Below, in pieces: positions 34,700 through 46,492 of a DNA stretch of 64,000 nt (the stretch's first letter is position 1; every line of letters starts with the position of its first letter). Under the pieces are notes generated by a model that ran no database searches, was not told the origin of the DNA, and saw only the letters and a list, made by a program, of their open reading frames with translations. This stretch comes from Pelmatolapia mariae. Taxonomy: Eukaryota; Chordata; Actinopteri; Cichliformes; Cichlidae. Made by a program: the position numbers and the translations under genes. The stretch lies in NCBI RefSeq assembly GCF_036321145.2, contig NC_086233.1:13127501-13191500 (forward strand). The letters are read 5' to 3'.

Positions 34700-37600
34700 A
34701 ATGAAAGCAATAAAATGTTGTATAGTGTTTATTCATTGAACTTGGGGTTACAATTTTCTTGAGGTAGAGTTTTCCTCTAAAGAACACGTCTAAGATGATT
34801 TATCTTAAAGAAATGCACTCTGTCTTGGAAACTTAAAGAGAATGCTTTCTCCTCGCTGATGGGAGTCGCTCTCAGGTGCTCTAGCAGTCTCAGTTTGAGA
34901 GGGAGGACTGATCAGGTCACTGAGGAAACTGAGGAGTTCAGTTTTCATTTCCTAAACTGAACAATGGGAGATGGGATTTTGATATCCTGGCCTTTTTCCA
35001 GCCGTTTCTCACACTCAATCAGGTAGTTGACGCCGTCGACCACCAACTGGACCAACTCCACCTAGAAGCACACAGCAACAGAATAGCTCAGACAGGGCAT
35101 TATATAGAACTGATGCATGTGAGCTTATTAGCATGAAAAAGGAAATTGTGCAAAGGGCAACAAAAGAATATCCTCACCTCAGATTTGCCCAGACGGTCAA
35201 GGTTGGAAATGTCAAAGGTATCACCAGTAGCGGCCGTGTCGACTCCCCCTGTGCCGCGTTTCTGCAGCCGCAGGTTGTCAAGGATTTTGCTGAAACGTGG
35301 GTCCTGTAAGTTGGAATCATTTATAACGTGTTGAAACTGTAGTTAAAAGATTTCTTTTTCAAGAACAGAAATAATAACATGAATAGAAGTTGGGTTATTT
35401 TTGGATTTTTAAAAAATTCTACATGAGATCATGAGGAAGAATTTGGATTATAGAAACCTTTAAAAATTAGCTTCTGTCAGCTGGTGCTGACAGAAGCCCC
35501 ATGAGACAACTGTTGTCGTAAATTGAAAATATTTAAATAAAAGTGAACGGAACTTAAAGTTATAGTGTTACCTTGTTATATATTACCTTGCTTAGTTTTG
35601 GCAGGCGTACATGGACACCCGCCCTGAGGCCGGTGCCCAGGTTGGACGGACACGTGAGGACGTATCCCAGACGTTCATTCCACATGAATTCCCACCCTCT
35701 CTCCTGGATCAGGTGCTCCACCTGTAAACAGTATGTTCATGGTTGCCCAATCACATTTTATCTATACATAATAGTTGAGCAAGATAATCATTTTTTGCAG
35801 CGGTTTAGTTGAGAGCTGAGAAGTTTGAAATTTGAGGAGTTTTCATGTTAACAAAATAAGTACATAATGAAATAAATGCAGTTTTCTTTTATTATGAGTC
35901 AAGATAGATAATATATATAATATTTGTTCCCTTTTTCAAACGTAAACTAGTCATCAAACAGAAATTATTTATTAATAAACAGAATTTTAAAACACTCAAA
36001 GTGCTGGATCAAAGACTCAGAATTATGACACTTGTTTTCAGATGCCCCAAATGACCAAAATTGGATAGTGCTGACGTCTGAAGTAACACAGCTAAATTAA
36101 TGAAATGCAGTTCCTCTAGTGGCCACTGGAGCCTGGCTCATAATCAAGCCAATGCACATAATTTTGGTGAGTGAAATTCTAGTATTTTATAAGTCTGCTA
36201 CTTAACAGGTATATGTCTTTGAATAGTTAATGGATCCAACCTGCTAATCGAGCTAGGTAGTACTAGCTAATAAGTTCTACCCTCTTGTCCAAATATGGTT
36301 TCTGTTGGTCCCCAAAAACATCATGACAATGACTAAAATGCTGAAACGTTATCAAAACCTGTCGGGAACGGCATGGTGGCTTTGCCCATCTTTTATATAC
36401 AGTTTGGGAGTGTGATGCATTTATTTTTTTAAACCAGTGGCCAAACAGAGTTACAACAGCTGAGTTTGCACCTCACAGTGGATTTTATGTGTCACAAAGA
36501 ATAATCATTTTTGATGACTGAAAAGAAGATGTGTCAAATGTGAAATTTGACACAACTCGTGTATAAACACGAATGTTTATAAATCGAGTAATAATTGAGA
36601 TATTTCAGCCTGATACAACTCAGCAACATTAGCATCCATAAAAAAGACTGGCTAATTATCAAAATGATATCCCTTTACTCTGTTTGACATCACACTCCAC
36701 TGTACCTGTTTGAGTCCGTTGCAAAATCTCTCAAACACTCTCTTCATGTTGCCGCCCTTCTCCATGGAGATAACTCTGGTGTGGTCCTCCTCATTCACCC
36801 AGATCAGGAAGGTCTTATCGTTGTTGTGCCTGAGGAAAAGAAAACAAGAAAACTACTCGTCTTTCATTACTGCTGGTGATGACTCATGACACGAGGCACT
36901 TTGATATTCACACTTGTCGTCTGTGCAAAAACATGCGTTTATAAAAAGCTATGCACACCAAATGGAAAACACAGCATCAAACTTCCTGCTGTTTTAGTGG
37001 CTCAGTTTCCAGGAACAGGCACAATAATAACTCATACATGGTCACACAGCAGCGGACATGCACAAGAACTGAATAGACCATACCAGATCCCCCTGGCATC
37101 TGGCCAGTCTCTGGCCATAAAGGCACATGTCAACAGTGGAGAGACAGGCTTGTCAAATAAGAAGTGATCCTACAGGTGGGAATGGTTAAGGGAGGATCAA
37201 GAAGGAAAGAGATGTAGATTTTTAGATTTTAAAGGGAAGAAAGACTTCTTTACAATTTGGTGATGAAAAGATTTCAAAGAGTCATATAAAAGGGCATTGG
37301 TCTTTTTTAATAGGTATTGTTGAGGCTGGAATGAGATTTGTTTTTAAAAAATGGATTTAAAAAAAATATATTCTCAAAAAATATATATATATATAGATGA
37401 ACAGCCTTTACAGAAGCTACACGGGGTTGCTGCACCATCTTGTGGTTCAAAGTGGTATTATGCAAGAGTACAGCTTATCCCATTTCAGTGTCAGTCGATA
37501 TCCCTGCAGATGACCTCAACATAAAGCCACAGCTGCTGTTTCTTCACCTTCTGTTGAAAGCCTTATTTCAGTTTGGAAAGTTTTAAACTCTATTTAAGCA

Positions 37601-40600
37601 ACATATTTTGTTAAGATTTATTTTTGTCCTTATCTGGCAGTTCAGCAGTGAAGAGTAGACAGGAAAGAGGGCGAGAAAGAGAAGGAGAAGACATACAGCA
37701 AGGGGCTGCAGGTTAGACTGAAATCAAGCCACTGCATTTCAGCTGTAAGGCATATGGTGCCTGTTTAACCAGTAAGCTAAACTGATACCCAACAAAGTGC
37801 TGGGTGCCAAAGAAATATCCACCCAATAAATCTCTATATTTACCATTTTTAAATGTACCATTCACACAAAATAATAATTAAAAATAACATTAAATCATAA
37901 GTTTAAATGTAAAGGAAAGCGTATACATTTCTCTGAAATGATTAACTGACATCAATAAGTTGCTGCTGCTCCTTTTCCGTCATGTCTCCTAGGCTGTAGT
38001 AGCGTCCAGCCAGGTCTCCTTTAAGGCCAGCTAGGGCTGTCACTACTACCCGCTCCACCTCACGGCGCTCAGCCCTCGAACAGGCTGGGGGGAGGCTAAG
38101 CCCACGGATACTACGGCCAGTACGCACCCGGGATGACAGAACATAATTCTCATCAAACATGCCGTGGGTTATCTGGAAAGGACAAAGGCAAAAAAAAGTG
38201 TTTCATATGTGTAGAAATCGAATATGGATGCACTGAAATTATAGTGGCAAGAAGCTATGGTCTAACCTTGGAGGCATCCAGGTCAGTAGGATGTTTCATG
38301 ACTCTGGGGTCATAGCCATTATGTCTGTCTTTGATGACAGGGTCAAAGAGCTCAGCAAACACCTAAAAGCACCAGCAAACAAAGTCTGCAGTGTAGGTTT
38401 GTTTCAGGAAGTCAGAAGTTTACTTTGACAGTTGATGTCTTATGATATAGACGGTGTGGAATTGCACCTTTATAATAAGGATAATCATCAGCTCTATGAC
38501 AAAGAGTCAACAGTTACTGGCTTAATGGGAAAAAAAGACTGTTCCAACCATACATTCATTCAGGTACTACACTCTGTATAATGACACATCATTTCTGACA
38601 GTATGCATGATACTTTGGCTATGAACATATGAATCAGTTCATAAAAAGTCTTCCACTATCTTCTGTTGTAATTCTTATGAAATGTGCAAGTGATATGAGG
38701 CATGTTTTTTTTAACCTTACTGCCTCAGTTTTTGAGTTCTCACGTATTACCAGATTTACAATTAATCAATATACTGATTATTATTAAGATAAGCACGGGT
38801 TATTCAGTGGATAATTTAAACAAAACCCACTTTGTTTTACCTCATAGCTCTCCTCGTCACCAGCCACGCAACCCACTGTCTTGATGAAAGGGTGTCCAGG
38901 GTTGTCAACTCCCGTTTGGATGCACTGGTCAAGGGTCCAGTTGTTGGGGGTGACTTTGTCCCTCAATTTGGCATAAATGGCTGGAGTAAGAGCAGAGGCC
39001 ATGCAGTTGTTGTGTTTCCTCAGGTCAGGGTAATCAGAGCTTCAAGAGAAGAAGGATTGAAGAAATGTAAAAGTTTTGAGAGTTACTACACCCAGTTACT
39101 ACACCCCTGGAATAATATTCCTTCTTACTCCAGCTAATGTTGACAACATAATTTTCCCTTCAGTGTATTCAGTGCTGATCTAGCATATAACCGTGGTACA
39201 GAATACCAGTTGGTTAACCTGGACAAATCTCATTTGTAAGCAAATAGAGAATTTGATGTGTACATTGTTGGTTTGGGGTTGGGGGAAAGATTTTCAGGTA
39301 ATTTTTGTTCTTTTATTTTGCTAACTTAGGGGTTTTTATTTATTTATTTGTATAGCACCAAATCACAAAAGCAGTCACCTCAAGACACTGTATATTATAA
39401 GGTAAAGACCATACAATAATGGAGAAAAACCCTAACAATAAAATGACCCTATCTAAGCAAGCACTTGGCAACAGTAGAAAGGAGAAACTCCCTTTTAACA
39501 GGAAGAAACCCCCAGCAGAACCAGGTTCAGGGAGGGGCAGCCATTTGACAGAACAAAAGACATGCAATGAAAGAGAGCCAGAGGTTGATAATAGCTACTG
39601 GTGGCTCCCATTTGTCCTCAACTAGCTGCTAAACTTGTCTGCCATTTAGGGGGTAAGAGTACCTATAACTCTGGAACCAAAGAGTTCATCAATATCAGGA
39701 ATCTAATATTGGACAAAGAGTATATGGAGTCAGTGGCTAAATTCTGAATCTTTATATTGTGTAAAACTATTAGGAACTTAAGGTGCTTTTAGATTCTGAT
39801 CCAGCATGCAGTGGCACTAAGTAGGCTTCTAATCATTCCAAATTTATCCTGGAGCCTATATGAGCACACTATCAGAAAAATCTATCTTCAGCCACCAGAG
39901 AAGCAAGTGTACTGTATGTATGCATAGGATGAGTGGGTAAAGGCAGTAAAAGGGGAGAGCATAAAATACAGTGTGAAAGAGTAAGTGAGAGTGAGCCAAA
40001 GGTAACCCAGATGAAATGTGAGAGCGTCACTGATCTTGCAAGACATCGCCAGCATATCTGACATGACATTGTGTACTCTTTGAAACTCTCAGATGTTTAG
40101 TTGGACTGTGTTGACACAATCCACACATGTTTATTAATGCTGCAGGCTCAGTGCATAAGATGAGATCAGAAAGCCCTTATTTATCCCAGAAGTTGGGAAA
40201 TTGCTGTGAAACAATAACTTGTTATATAGAAAATACAAAACAGTATGCAGGGTACTTTTACTTTGAACACATGAATCAGTTCATAAACAGTCTAGTGATG
40301 TCACCTTCCGCTTATTTCTGTTATGGAAACATTTTGTAGTGAGTCACTCTTATGAAATGTGCAAGTGATGTGAGGCACGTAGTTGGTCTGTCTGTTTTTA
40401 AGGGAGATAATTGCACTCTAATACCTACTCACTGACTGGTCAAGGTCATCTACTGCAGAAAGAACTTTTTGCTCAATCCTCACATCTCTTATTGTCATCT
40501 GTTCCTATGATGTAACCTCATCATCACCTCACTTTTCACTGTCTTTCTTCTTGCTTAAGCATAGAGTGTATATGAAAGATGTACAAAGCCACTGTGACAT

Positions 40601-43600
40601 CATTCTATTCAATTCAGTTTTATTTGTGTAGTACCAACTCATGCTTGAAGGCACTTTATATTGCAGGGTAAACACCCTACAATATTTTAGTGTAAAGGCA
40701 CGACAATATTAGAAAGTAAACCCCATGAGTAAACACTAGGTGACAGTGTAAAGGAAAAACTTCATTTTAACAGGAAGAAGCCTCCAGCAGGCTCAGGGGG
40801 AAGTTGGGGGAAAGGGAAATAGAAGTGAGCAGGGAGAGACAGGACAAAAGGCGCGCTATGAAAGAGAGAGCCATTAACTATTAATGGTTAAATATAATAG
40901 TGGTGTATAGCATCCAGAGAGTGAAAAGATGACGCAGCAGAACTAAGGATTGGTTCAGGGTCACTAAACCAGCAGTAATTATAAGCTTTATCAAAAAGAA
41001 AAGTTTTAAACTTAATTTTCAATTTAGTGGTATTGCGCAAATGGATGAAGATATCCCTGCATATGTTGTCAATGGAAGAACATATCCTGGTCAAAAATGA
41101 CTCCAAGATTCCTCACACTGTTACTGGGGGCTAAGGTAATGCCACCTAGCATAAGATTCTGGTGAGAGGCCATGTTTTAATATTTTTAGGGTAGAGTAAA
41201 ATAACCTTAGTTTTGTCTAAATTTAGAATGTCATCCAGGAACTTCATGTCTTCCAGACATGCCCATAGATTAACTAGTTGAATTGTATCATTTGCCACTT
41301 GGTATTTTGAAACCACACATCAGGGGTGTCCAACTCCAGGCCTCAAGGGCCGGAGAACTGTCCTGGAGGTTTTAGATGTGTCCTTGGTCCAACATAGCTG
41401 ATTTATAGGGCTATATAAATGGCCTCAACATGTCTTAAGGTTCACCAGAGGCCTGATAATGAACTAATCATTTGATTCAGGTGTGCTGACCCAGGGTGAT
41501 ATCTAAAACTGGCAGGACACCGGCCCTTGAGGCCTGAAGTTGGACACCCCTGCCATACATAGCCAGTGAGGCTATGTATGGCAGATGTGACTGAGCAATG
41601 TGTAAATATACTGTAACAACCTGTCAATAACAAGGTAATGTAGGCTGAATCTTAGAGCACACCTGGTTTTATCCTCCTTTTTTAAATTGCAGTCATATTT
41701 TACAAAGTAAAGCTTTAGTTGCACTGAGATCATAAATTCTTCAAAAAATAAAAAACTACTAAGGTCATAGAACAAGGAAGCCAAATGGTAATTTTCTAAC
41801 AGATTTCTAGCCAACCAAGTTCTTTTTACAACTGGTCACCCCTTGGTGGCATTAGTGGTGCTAATGTTGACCTGTCTTACCTGGGAGGGTAAAGCTTCTT
41901 CTTTGCCTCAGCAGCCAGAGAACTGTTTTCACTCAACAAGAATCCAGCAGTTCCTGCTCCCAAGCCGGCCAACAGCACAGCTGTATTGCGCTTGGAGATC
42001 AGGCGTGTGAAAGAGCTTGCCATTTTTCTGCTAGCTGGGTTTTCAGTAGCAAAAGGACTACATATAAAAACACAAAAGCAAGGTTTTGTTGATGACTTGT
42101 GAATGGTACTAACATATACATATACGTATAGGCAAAGTGGAAATGGACACCTGATGTGTATCTAGTATCCTCATGTTGTGGTGTTCCTGGATCATCATAA
42201 TAAATGTTGGTGGAAATTCAGCATTGCAAGTGACCAATCACATTGTCATGATGTTATAGTTTTGGGGTGTAGAATAAAACTGCTGATGTACACTGAGAAA
42301 AAAATCCAAAAAAGGATCAGGTCAGGGTTAGGGCTGAGGATTGGGATGTGATTGTAGTGAGAGTTCTAAAGATTAAGGTAGGATACCCAGAACAATCTAG
42401 GCCTAACTTGCCCTTATCTAATGACTTTTCACCCATGAAAAGTTTTATTCAATATTATATCAAGCTTAGACCATGGGAGGCTCTGGCAGACACTCTTAGT
42501 GTTATTATCACAGTCTGAATGGCAGGTTTCATATGACCACTAATGCTTTGCTATTGAACAGTTAGAAGTCAGCCATAAGCTAACAAAAAATGCGACATTT
42601 ATTCAAGAAGAAATGGCTTTAATAATCATTCTTGTTAATTTTGTCGAAATGTCCCACAAAAGCAATTCATTTAGTTTCATGGACCTGGCCTGGAAGGTCA
42701 AATTTTAGCTTATCCTCTGTGGATTGTGTCCATGAGAGTGTCTTTATATAGAGGGGAGCTGTGAGGACGTTGTTAGTCCTATTAATCCGAGTCAGACCTG
42801 AAATTAAAAGTCACTCAGTTAGTCACATGATTTTTATGAGCTCCGTTTGTCCCACTCTAAGGCTTTTCCTTTCACTGTGTAGGTTAATACTCTGTGGGTC
42901 AATGGGCGTAGTATTTATAGATTGGTGGAAGGCGGTTGCACTGCCAGGATTCAGTGCCAAGATCCAAGCCATGTCTGGCTCAGACGGTGACATTCTGAAC
43001 TGGTCATAAGACCAGAACCTCATAAGGCAGTGGGACAGACAGATGGAAACAAGGCAGATTGAAGGTGAAGTGTACAGGAGAGCTGATGTATCAGGATGAA
43101 AAACAGGTGGAAAGAGAGTGCAAGAGTTCTTTCTAGAGATCAGCCTGTGAGAAACCACCTCTACTAACCAACACTGAAAATTATGAGATCTTACAGTTGG
43201 GATTACATGCAATTACACTACAGGCTGGGACCTAAGATCACTGTCCCCTCCCCTGGTTGCTGTGACCTTTTAACTGGAAACTTTTCATGTAAAAAAAAGC
43301 ACCTACTCTCTGTTTGATTTTCTACATTTCTTTAAGACTTCTTGTTGTTGTTTGCCTACATATCACCTTGAAATCATCATCAAATCCTGCTTCACCTTCC
43401 ACCTGCTTTCCTTGTCCATAGCTTTTAAACTTCACATTAATTTTGAATGTCAAAAGCATGCAAATTTTTGTATACAGCCTGGATCTTTAATACCAGCTCT
43501 ACAACCAGCTCAATAATTTTCCTAGCATGCAAATTTTTTGTATACAGCCTGGATTTTTAATACCAGCTCTACAACCAGCTCAATAATTTTCCTAAGTATT

Positions 43601-43720
43601 GGAAGCAAATGAAGGCTTTCTGTAGGAGAAATAAGAGAAAGGAGATACAGTACCTGTAGAAAAGCTGCTGCCTTCTTGCTCAGGGTCTCTTGTTAAACAG
43701 CTTTTCACTCTCCTCTTACA
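34700..43720 (-). CDS. ckmt2: ckmt2, mitochondrial creatine kinase, complete
   Basis: It transfers phosphate between ATP and creatine in the mitochondrial intermembrane space. Coding exons: 42023-41881 (ATG 42023-42021), 39039-38841, 38362-38267, 38172-37951, 37169-37084, 36829-36706, 35721-35587, 35303-35178 and 35061-34945 (stop). Together they make 415 residues, against about 419 in human CKMT2. The N-terminus is a basic/hydrophobic transit peptide (MASSFTRLISKRNTAVLLAG) ahead of KKKLYPP. Later motifs are TLDQCIQTGVDNPGHPFIKT, the substrate-binding SSRVRTGRSIRG, the active-site TCPSNLGTG (Cys314 of the precursor) and GTGGVDTAAT. The C-terminus ends KIPSPIVQFRK. The MASALTPAIYAKLRDKVTP segment favours the sarcomeric CKMT2 form over CKMT1, as does the neighbouring rasgrf2. 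The usual Gly after TCA appears as Phe237. Confidence 0.95.
34728..34733 (-). terminator. ckmt2: Poly(A) signal of ckmt2
   Basis: AATAAA on the minus strand lies about 210 bp past the ckmt2 stop codon; a second candidate, TTTTATTGC read on the minus strand, follows about 20 bp later. Confidence 0.6.
35722..36705. other. ckmt2 intron
   Basis: AT-rich intron with no recognisable element; the later intron 37170-37950 is similar, with a short (TA)n at about 37380-37396. Confidence 0.5.
39335..39630 (-). mobile_element. 3' tail of an L2-like LINE, copy 2
   Basis: It contains TTTGTATAGCACCAAATCAC near its low edge and CCTTTTAACAGGAAGAAACC near 39490, followed by a GGTTCAGGGAGGGGCAG block. Same family and orientation as copy 1; inserted in ckmt2 intron 1. 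Confidence 0.65.
40612..41300 (-). mobile_element. L2-like LINE 3' end with coding remnant, copy 3
   Basis: The non-coding tail (TTCAATTCAGTTTTATTTGT) is at the low edge. On the minus strand an open frame from 41106 contains KFKTFLFDKAYNYCW, a typical last segment of fish L2/CR1-clade LINE ORFs. Upstream of it (about 41040-41160) lies decayed RT C-terminal sequence. It is 5' truncated, as usual for LINE copies. Confidence 0.7.
41321..41552. mobile_element. hAT-type MITE in ckmt2 intron 1
   Basis: It begins CAGGGGTGTCCAACTCCAGG and ends GAAGTTGGACACCCCTG, about 33-bp inverted ends. Flanking octamers CCACACAT (41313-41320) and CCATACAT (41553-41560) differ at one base, an 8-bp target duplication. 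The 232-bp interior is non-coding. Confidence 0.85.
42024..43653. other. ckmt2 intron upstream of the start-codon exon
   Basis: Apart from the tandem duplication at 43455-43593 no element was recognised. The acceptor preceding the ATG exon is CCAGCTAG|CAG or the AG three bases later. Confidence 0.5.
43455..43593. repeat. Two-copy tandem duplication, 69 and 70 bp
   Basis: AGCATGCAAATTTTTG to CAATAATTTTCCT (43455-43523) is immediately repeated at 43524-43593 with one inserted T and one C-to-T change. The near identity indicates a recent event, about 60 bp from the putative ckmt2 first-exon donor. Confidence 0.93.
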
Positions 43721-43760
43721 CAAGGCTCCACCCCGTCATGTGGGATTAAAAGGTTGGAGC
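43654..43760 (-). promoter_or_regulatory. ckmt2: Probable ckmt2 non-coding first exon and core promoter
   Basis: On the minus strand TTTTCTACAG|GTACTG is a good donor (exon edge 43654) about 1.6 kb upstream of the coding first exon. Mammalian CKMT2 also has a 5' non-coding exon. Just above lie a TATA-like CTTTTAATCC (near 43746-43755) and an E-box CACATG (43742-43737), which would suit a muscle gene. Inferred from motifs only. Confidence 0.4.
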
Positions 43761-44149
43761 CAATCAAAAGTTCAGAAAGAAATAATTATAAGCCAATGGA
43801 CGTATAGTATGCTTCTGCTGAGCCATGATTAACCATGACCACCAAGGCTCCAATATCACTGTCCAGTTTGACCTTGATATTTGAAAATGATCTCTTGTTC
43901 CACTTCTGTGACCATGAGAGCTATGTACAGCAGCAGCCATGCCCTGAGTTAGAGGATTCAATATTTGCACATTACAAAAATCCCATGGATAAAATTTAGT
44001 GACAAAATCCTATGTGGATAGGTAGTTAAACTAGACTCACTCTAGCCAATACCAAGAGAAACTAGATCTCCCAGTATAAACCCTAGAGTTTTGTACACAA
44101 GTACTGTCCTCCCAATGCACTGTCAGCTAATAAGCTGCATGGGTATGGG

Positions 44150-44333
44150 TAAACTTCAGTGCAGCTTGTTTTATTTGATTAAGATCCAGCAGATCCCAGA
44201 AGACTCTGTCCAGAAGACTTCAGTCTTTGGAACAGCAAAGATACTTTGCAGGACCCTCAAGGTCCCAGGAATCTGGTAGAGGAACCGAGCTTTAAGTAGG
44301 GGTAAAGACCCCCGCAAGGGCGAGAGGGGAATT

Positions 44334-44377
<44 letters not shown>

Positions 44378-44380
44378 GTA
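44150..44380. repeat. Dispersed repeat fragment followed by (GA)n
   Basis: AGGACCCTCAAGGTCCCAGG with the following GGTAGAGGAACCGAGCTTTA recalls a high-copy fish repeat, probably LINE-derived. A (GA)n microsatellite occupies 44337-44378. The family assignment is weak. Confidence 0.4.
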
Positions 44381-45799
44381 ATTAGAGTAATATTATGGCC
44401 GATGGCTCAACTCATACCCTGCTTATGCTTATGTAGGGCACACAATTTTGGCTGCTTTCCTTACAGTTGCTGCACATCTGCAACCCAATTTTCAACCCAC
44501 CTTTTATTTGGTTTTCTGTTTTTGTGCCATGTTTTTTACTGACACTTTCCCACGCTGTCACTCTCAGTACTGACATCATTAATCTAGTCCAATCATCTTC
44601 TCGCAATCGTTAAACCAACCCCTGTTTCGCATGGTTTAAATATGGGCTCTCAGTCATTCTCCCTTTCAGGCTCTCCTTGATACAACTTACGTGCTCCCCA
44701 TCTAAACCTCACAGACCCTCAGTCTTCATCTTCACCAGCAACCACCAGCATCTAGACTTTGGGGGGGCCCTGTCCTAAATCCTATCACTGCTGAGATTCC
44801 GGTCTGCCATGATGAGTCTAATTTTGAAATCCATTATTTTTCTATATCTCAGTAAATCATGCTCAATTCTTCCAAGTGATCTCTTCTCAGTGAACTTGCA
44901 TTAGTCTGTGTGCAAGTTTTATTTTGGCAACACTGTGTGTGTTCATTTTTTTCTTTTTGATGATTTTATGTGTGCTCTCTCTGCTTGATAAAACAACAAT
45001 GTGCATCAGAATTACAGTTTGAACAGTTTATTTTTTATTTTATTTTTAAGCTTATAAATACATTAGCAAAACTGTAACTTCAAAGTATACAACAGTGTAA
45101 GAAAGCAGATTCCGAAACTTTGAAATGGCGAAAAATACACCCTCAGACCCAATAACCCATCCCCACCACATCCCAAAGACATCAAACAAGCAAAAAATTT
45201 TAAGTACAGGGGAAATCACACTATATTCATGTTATAATCAAAATTACAGTCTAATGAAAATCTTTGAATTAATAATAAATTAATAGTGCAAAGATCTTAC
45301 TATTTCACTAATACACTCAATAGAGTTTGAAATATGAATATGAAAAATTGATCACATTGACGGGAACTATTAAGAATAGTGCCACATATTCTTGATATGT
45401 GGCAATATGCTTTTGTAGCATGAAAGAACCCCTTGAGTCCAACTCTCAAAAAGTGAAGCTCAAAAAGTTTTGTGTACAAAATCATAAACATTAAAAAACT
45501 CAAAAGACAGGATCTGATTGTAAAGAGAAAGAAAAATGTCTTAAAAACTGTAATGAGCATATTTCAAAACCTGCAATGTGTTTAAACTTTAAGGATTTTT
45601 GCTCTGACATGCGAGAGAATCTGTAAGAACATAAAACTTTCATTTTTCCTTTTTATCATAGCGTAAGATTAAAAAAAAGATAAAAAGCGAAGCGTTAGAT
45701 AACGTCTCCTGTGAAACAGACAGTATTAAAGTAGATAAAATATGTGACGTACTCCAGCTGTTTAGGAAACCCAGCATGTCTACACACACACACACACAC

Positions 45800-45861
<62 letters not shown>

Positions 45862-46492
45862 CTGGTTTGCTATCCTCGTGGGGACATCCCATTGACATAA
45901 TGCTTTCCCTAGCCCCTTACCCTAACCCTAACCATTAAAAATGAATGCCTAACCCTAACCCTTACCCTAAACCTAACCATAACCTAATTGTAACCCTGAC
46001 AGTAAAACCACATTTTGAGTGTGAAAATTGCTTTCAACCCCGAGGGGACCTGGATTTTGGTCCCCACGGTGCAGAAAGTCCCCACCAGGATAGTAAAAGT
46101 CAGATTTTGGTCCCCACCAGGATAGTACGAACCCGTACACACACAGACTTTCTCAGTTACTCAATTATGCAATTACTTGATTACTTGCTACAGGGTCCCC
46201 AACAACCCCAAACTTACTGTGTAGCAACTAGTTTGCGTTCATTTGATTTGTGTTACAGAAAACTGATATGTTGTAAGGACAACTTTGAATAGGTAACAGA
46301 ACTGTACCACTGTTTTATAGTCTGCTCACTAAATATACACTTCAGTAAGGCACATTTTCTCCTGAGTTTCCCAAGCGCAGTGATTGATGGCATTCTATGT
46401 AACAACCCCTGCTGTGTAATGAATGAATGAAGGTGTTGCTCTGAGCTAGAAATTGTATATATATCAACTATATGTCTGTTTAGAAGATGCAA
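44381..46492. other. ckmt2-rasgrf2 intergenic DNA and probable rasgrf2 3' UTR
   Basis: rasgrf2 stops at 46493, so its 3' UTR must run down from 46492. Several minus-strand AATAAA motifs occur at about 45027-45050 in an AT-rich block, which could end the transcript. A (CA)n and telomere-like repeat block occupies 45782-46170. No other gene was seen. Confidence 0.45.
45782..46170. repeat. (CA)n microsatellite plus telomere-like and GGTCCCCAC repeats
   Basis: About 37 CA units are followed by TGGTTTGCTATCCTCGTGGG, then irregular CCCTAA arrays (about 45911-45990), then two GATTTTGGTCCCCAC copies each followed by a CCCCACCAGGATAGTA-type block. The whole unit is a dispersed repeat seen in many teleosts and not a chromosome end, since rasgrf2 continues beyond it. 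Confidence 0.75.

Noticed and set aside
45895..45990. True telomere or scaffold end
   Set aside because: The array is short and irregular, and the rasgrf2 exons continue on the far side.
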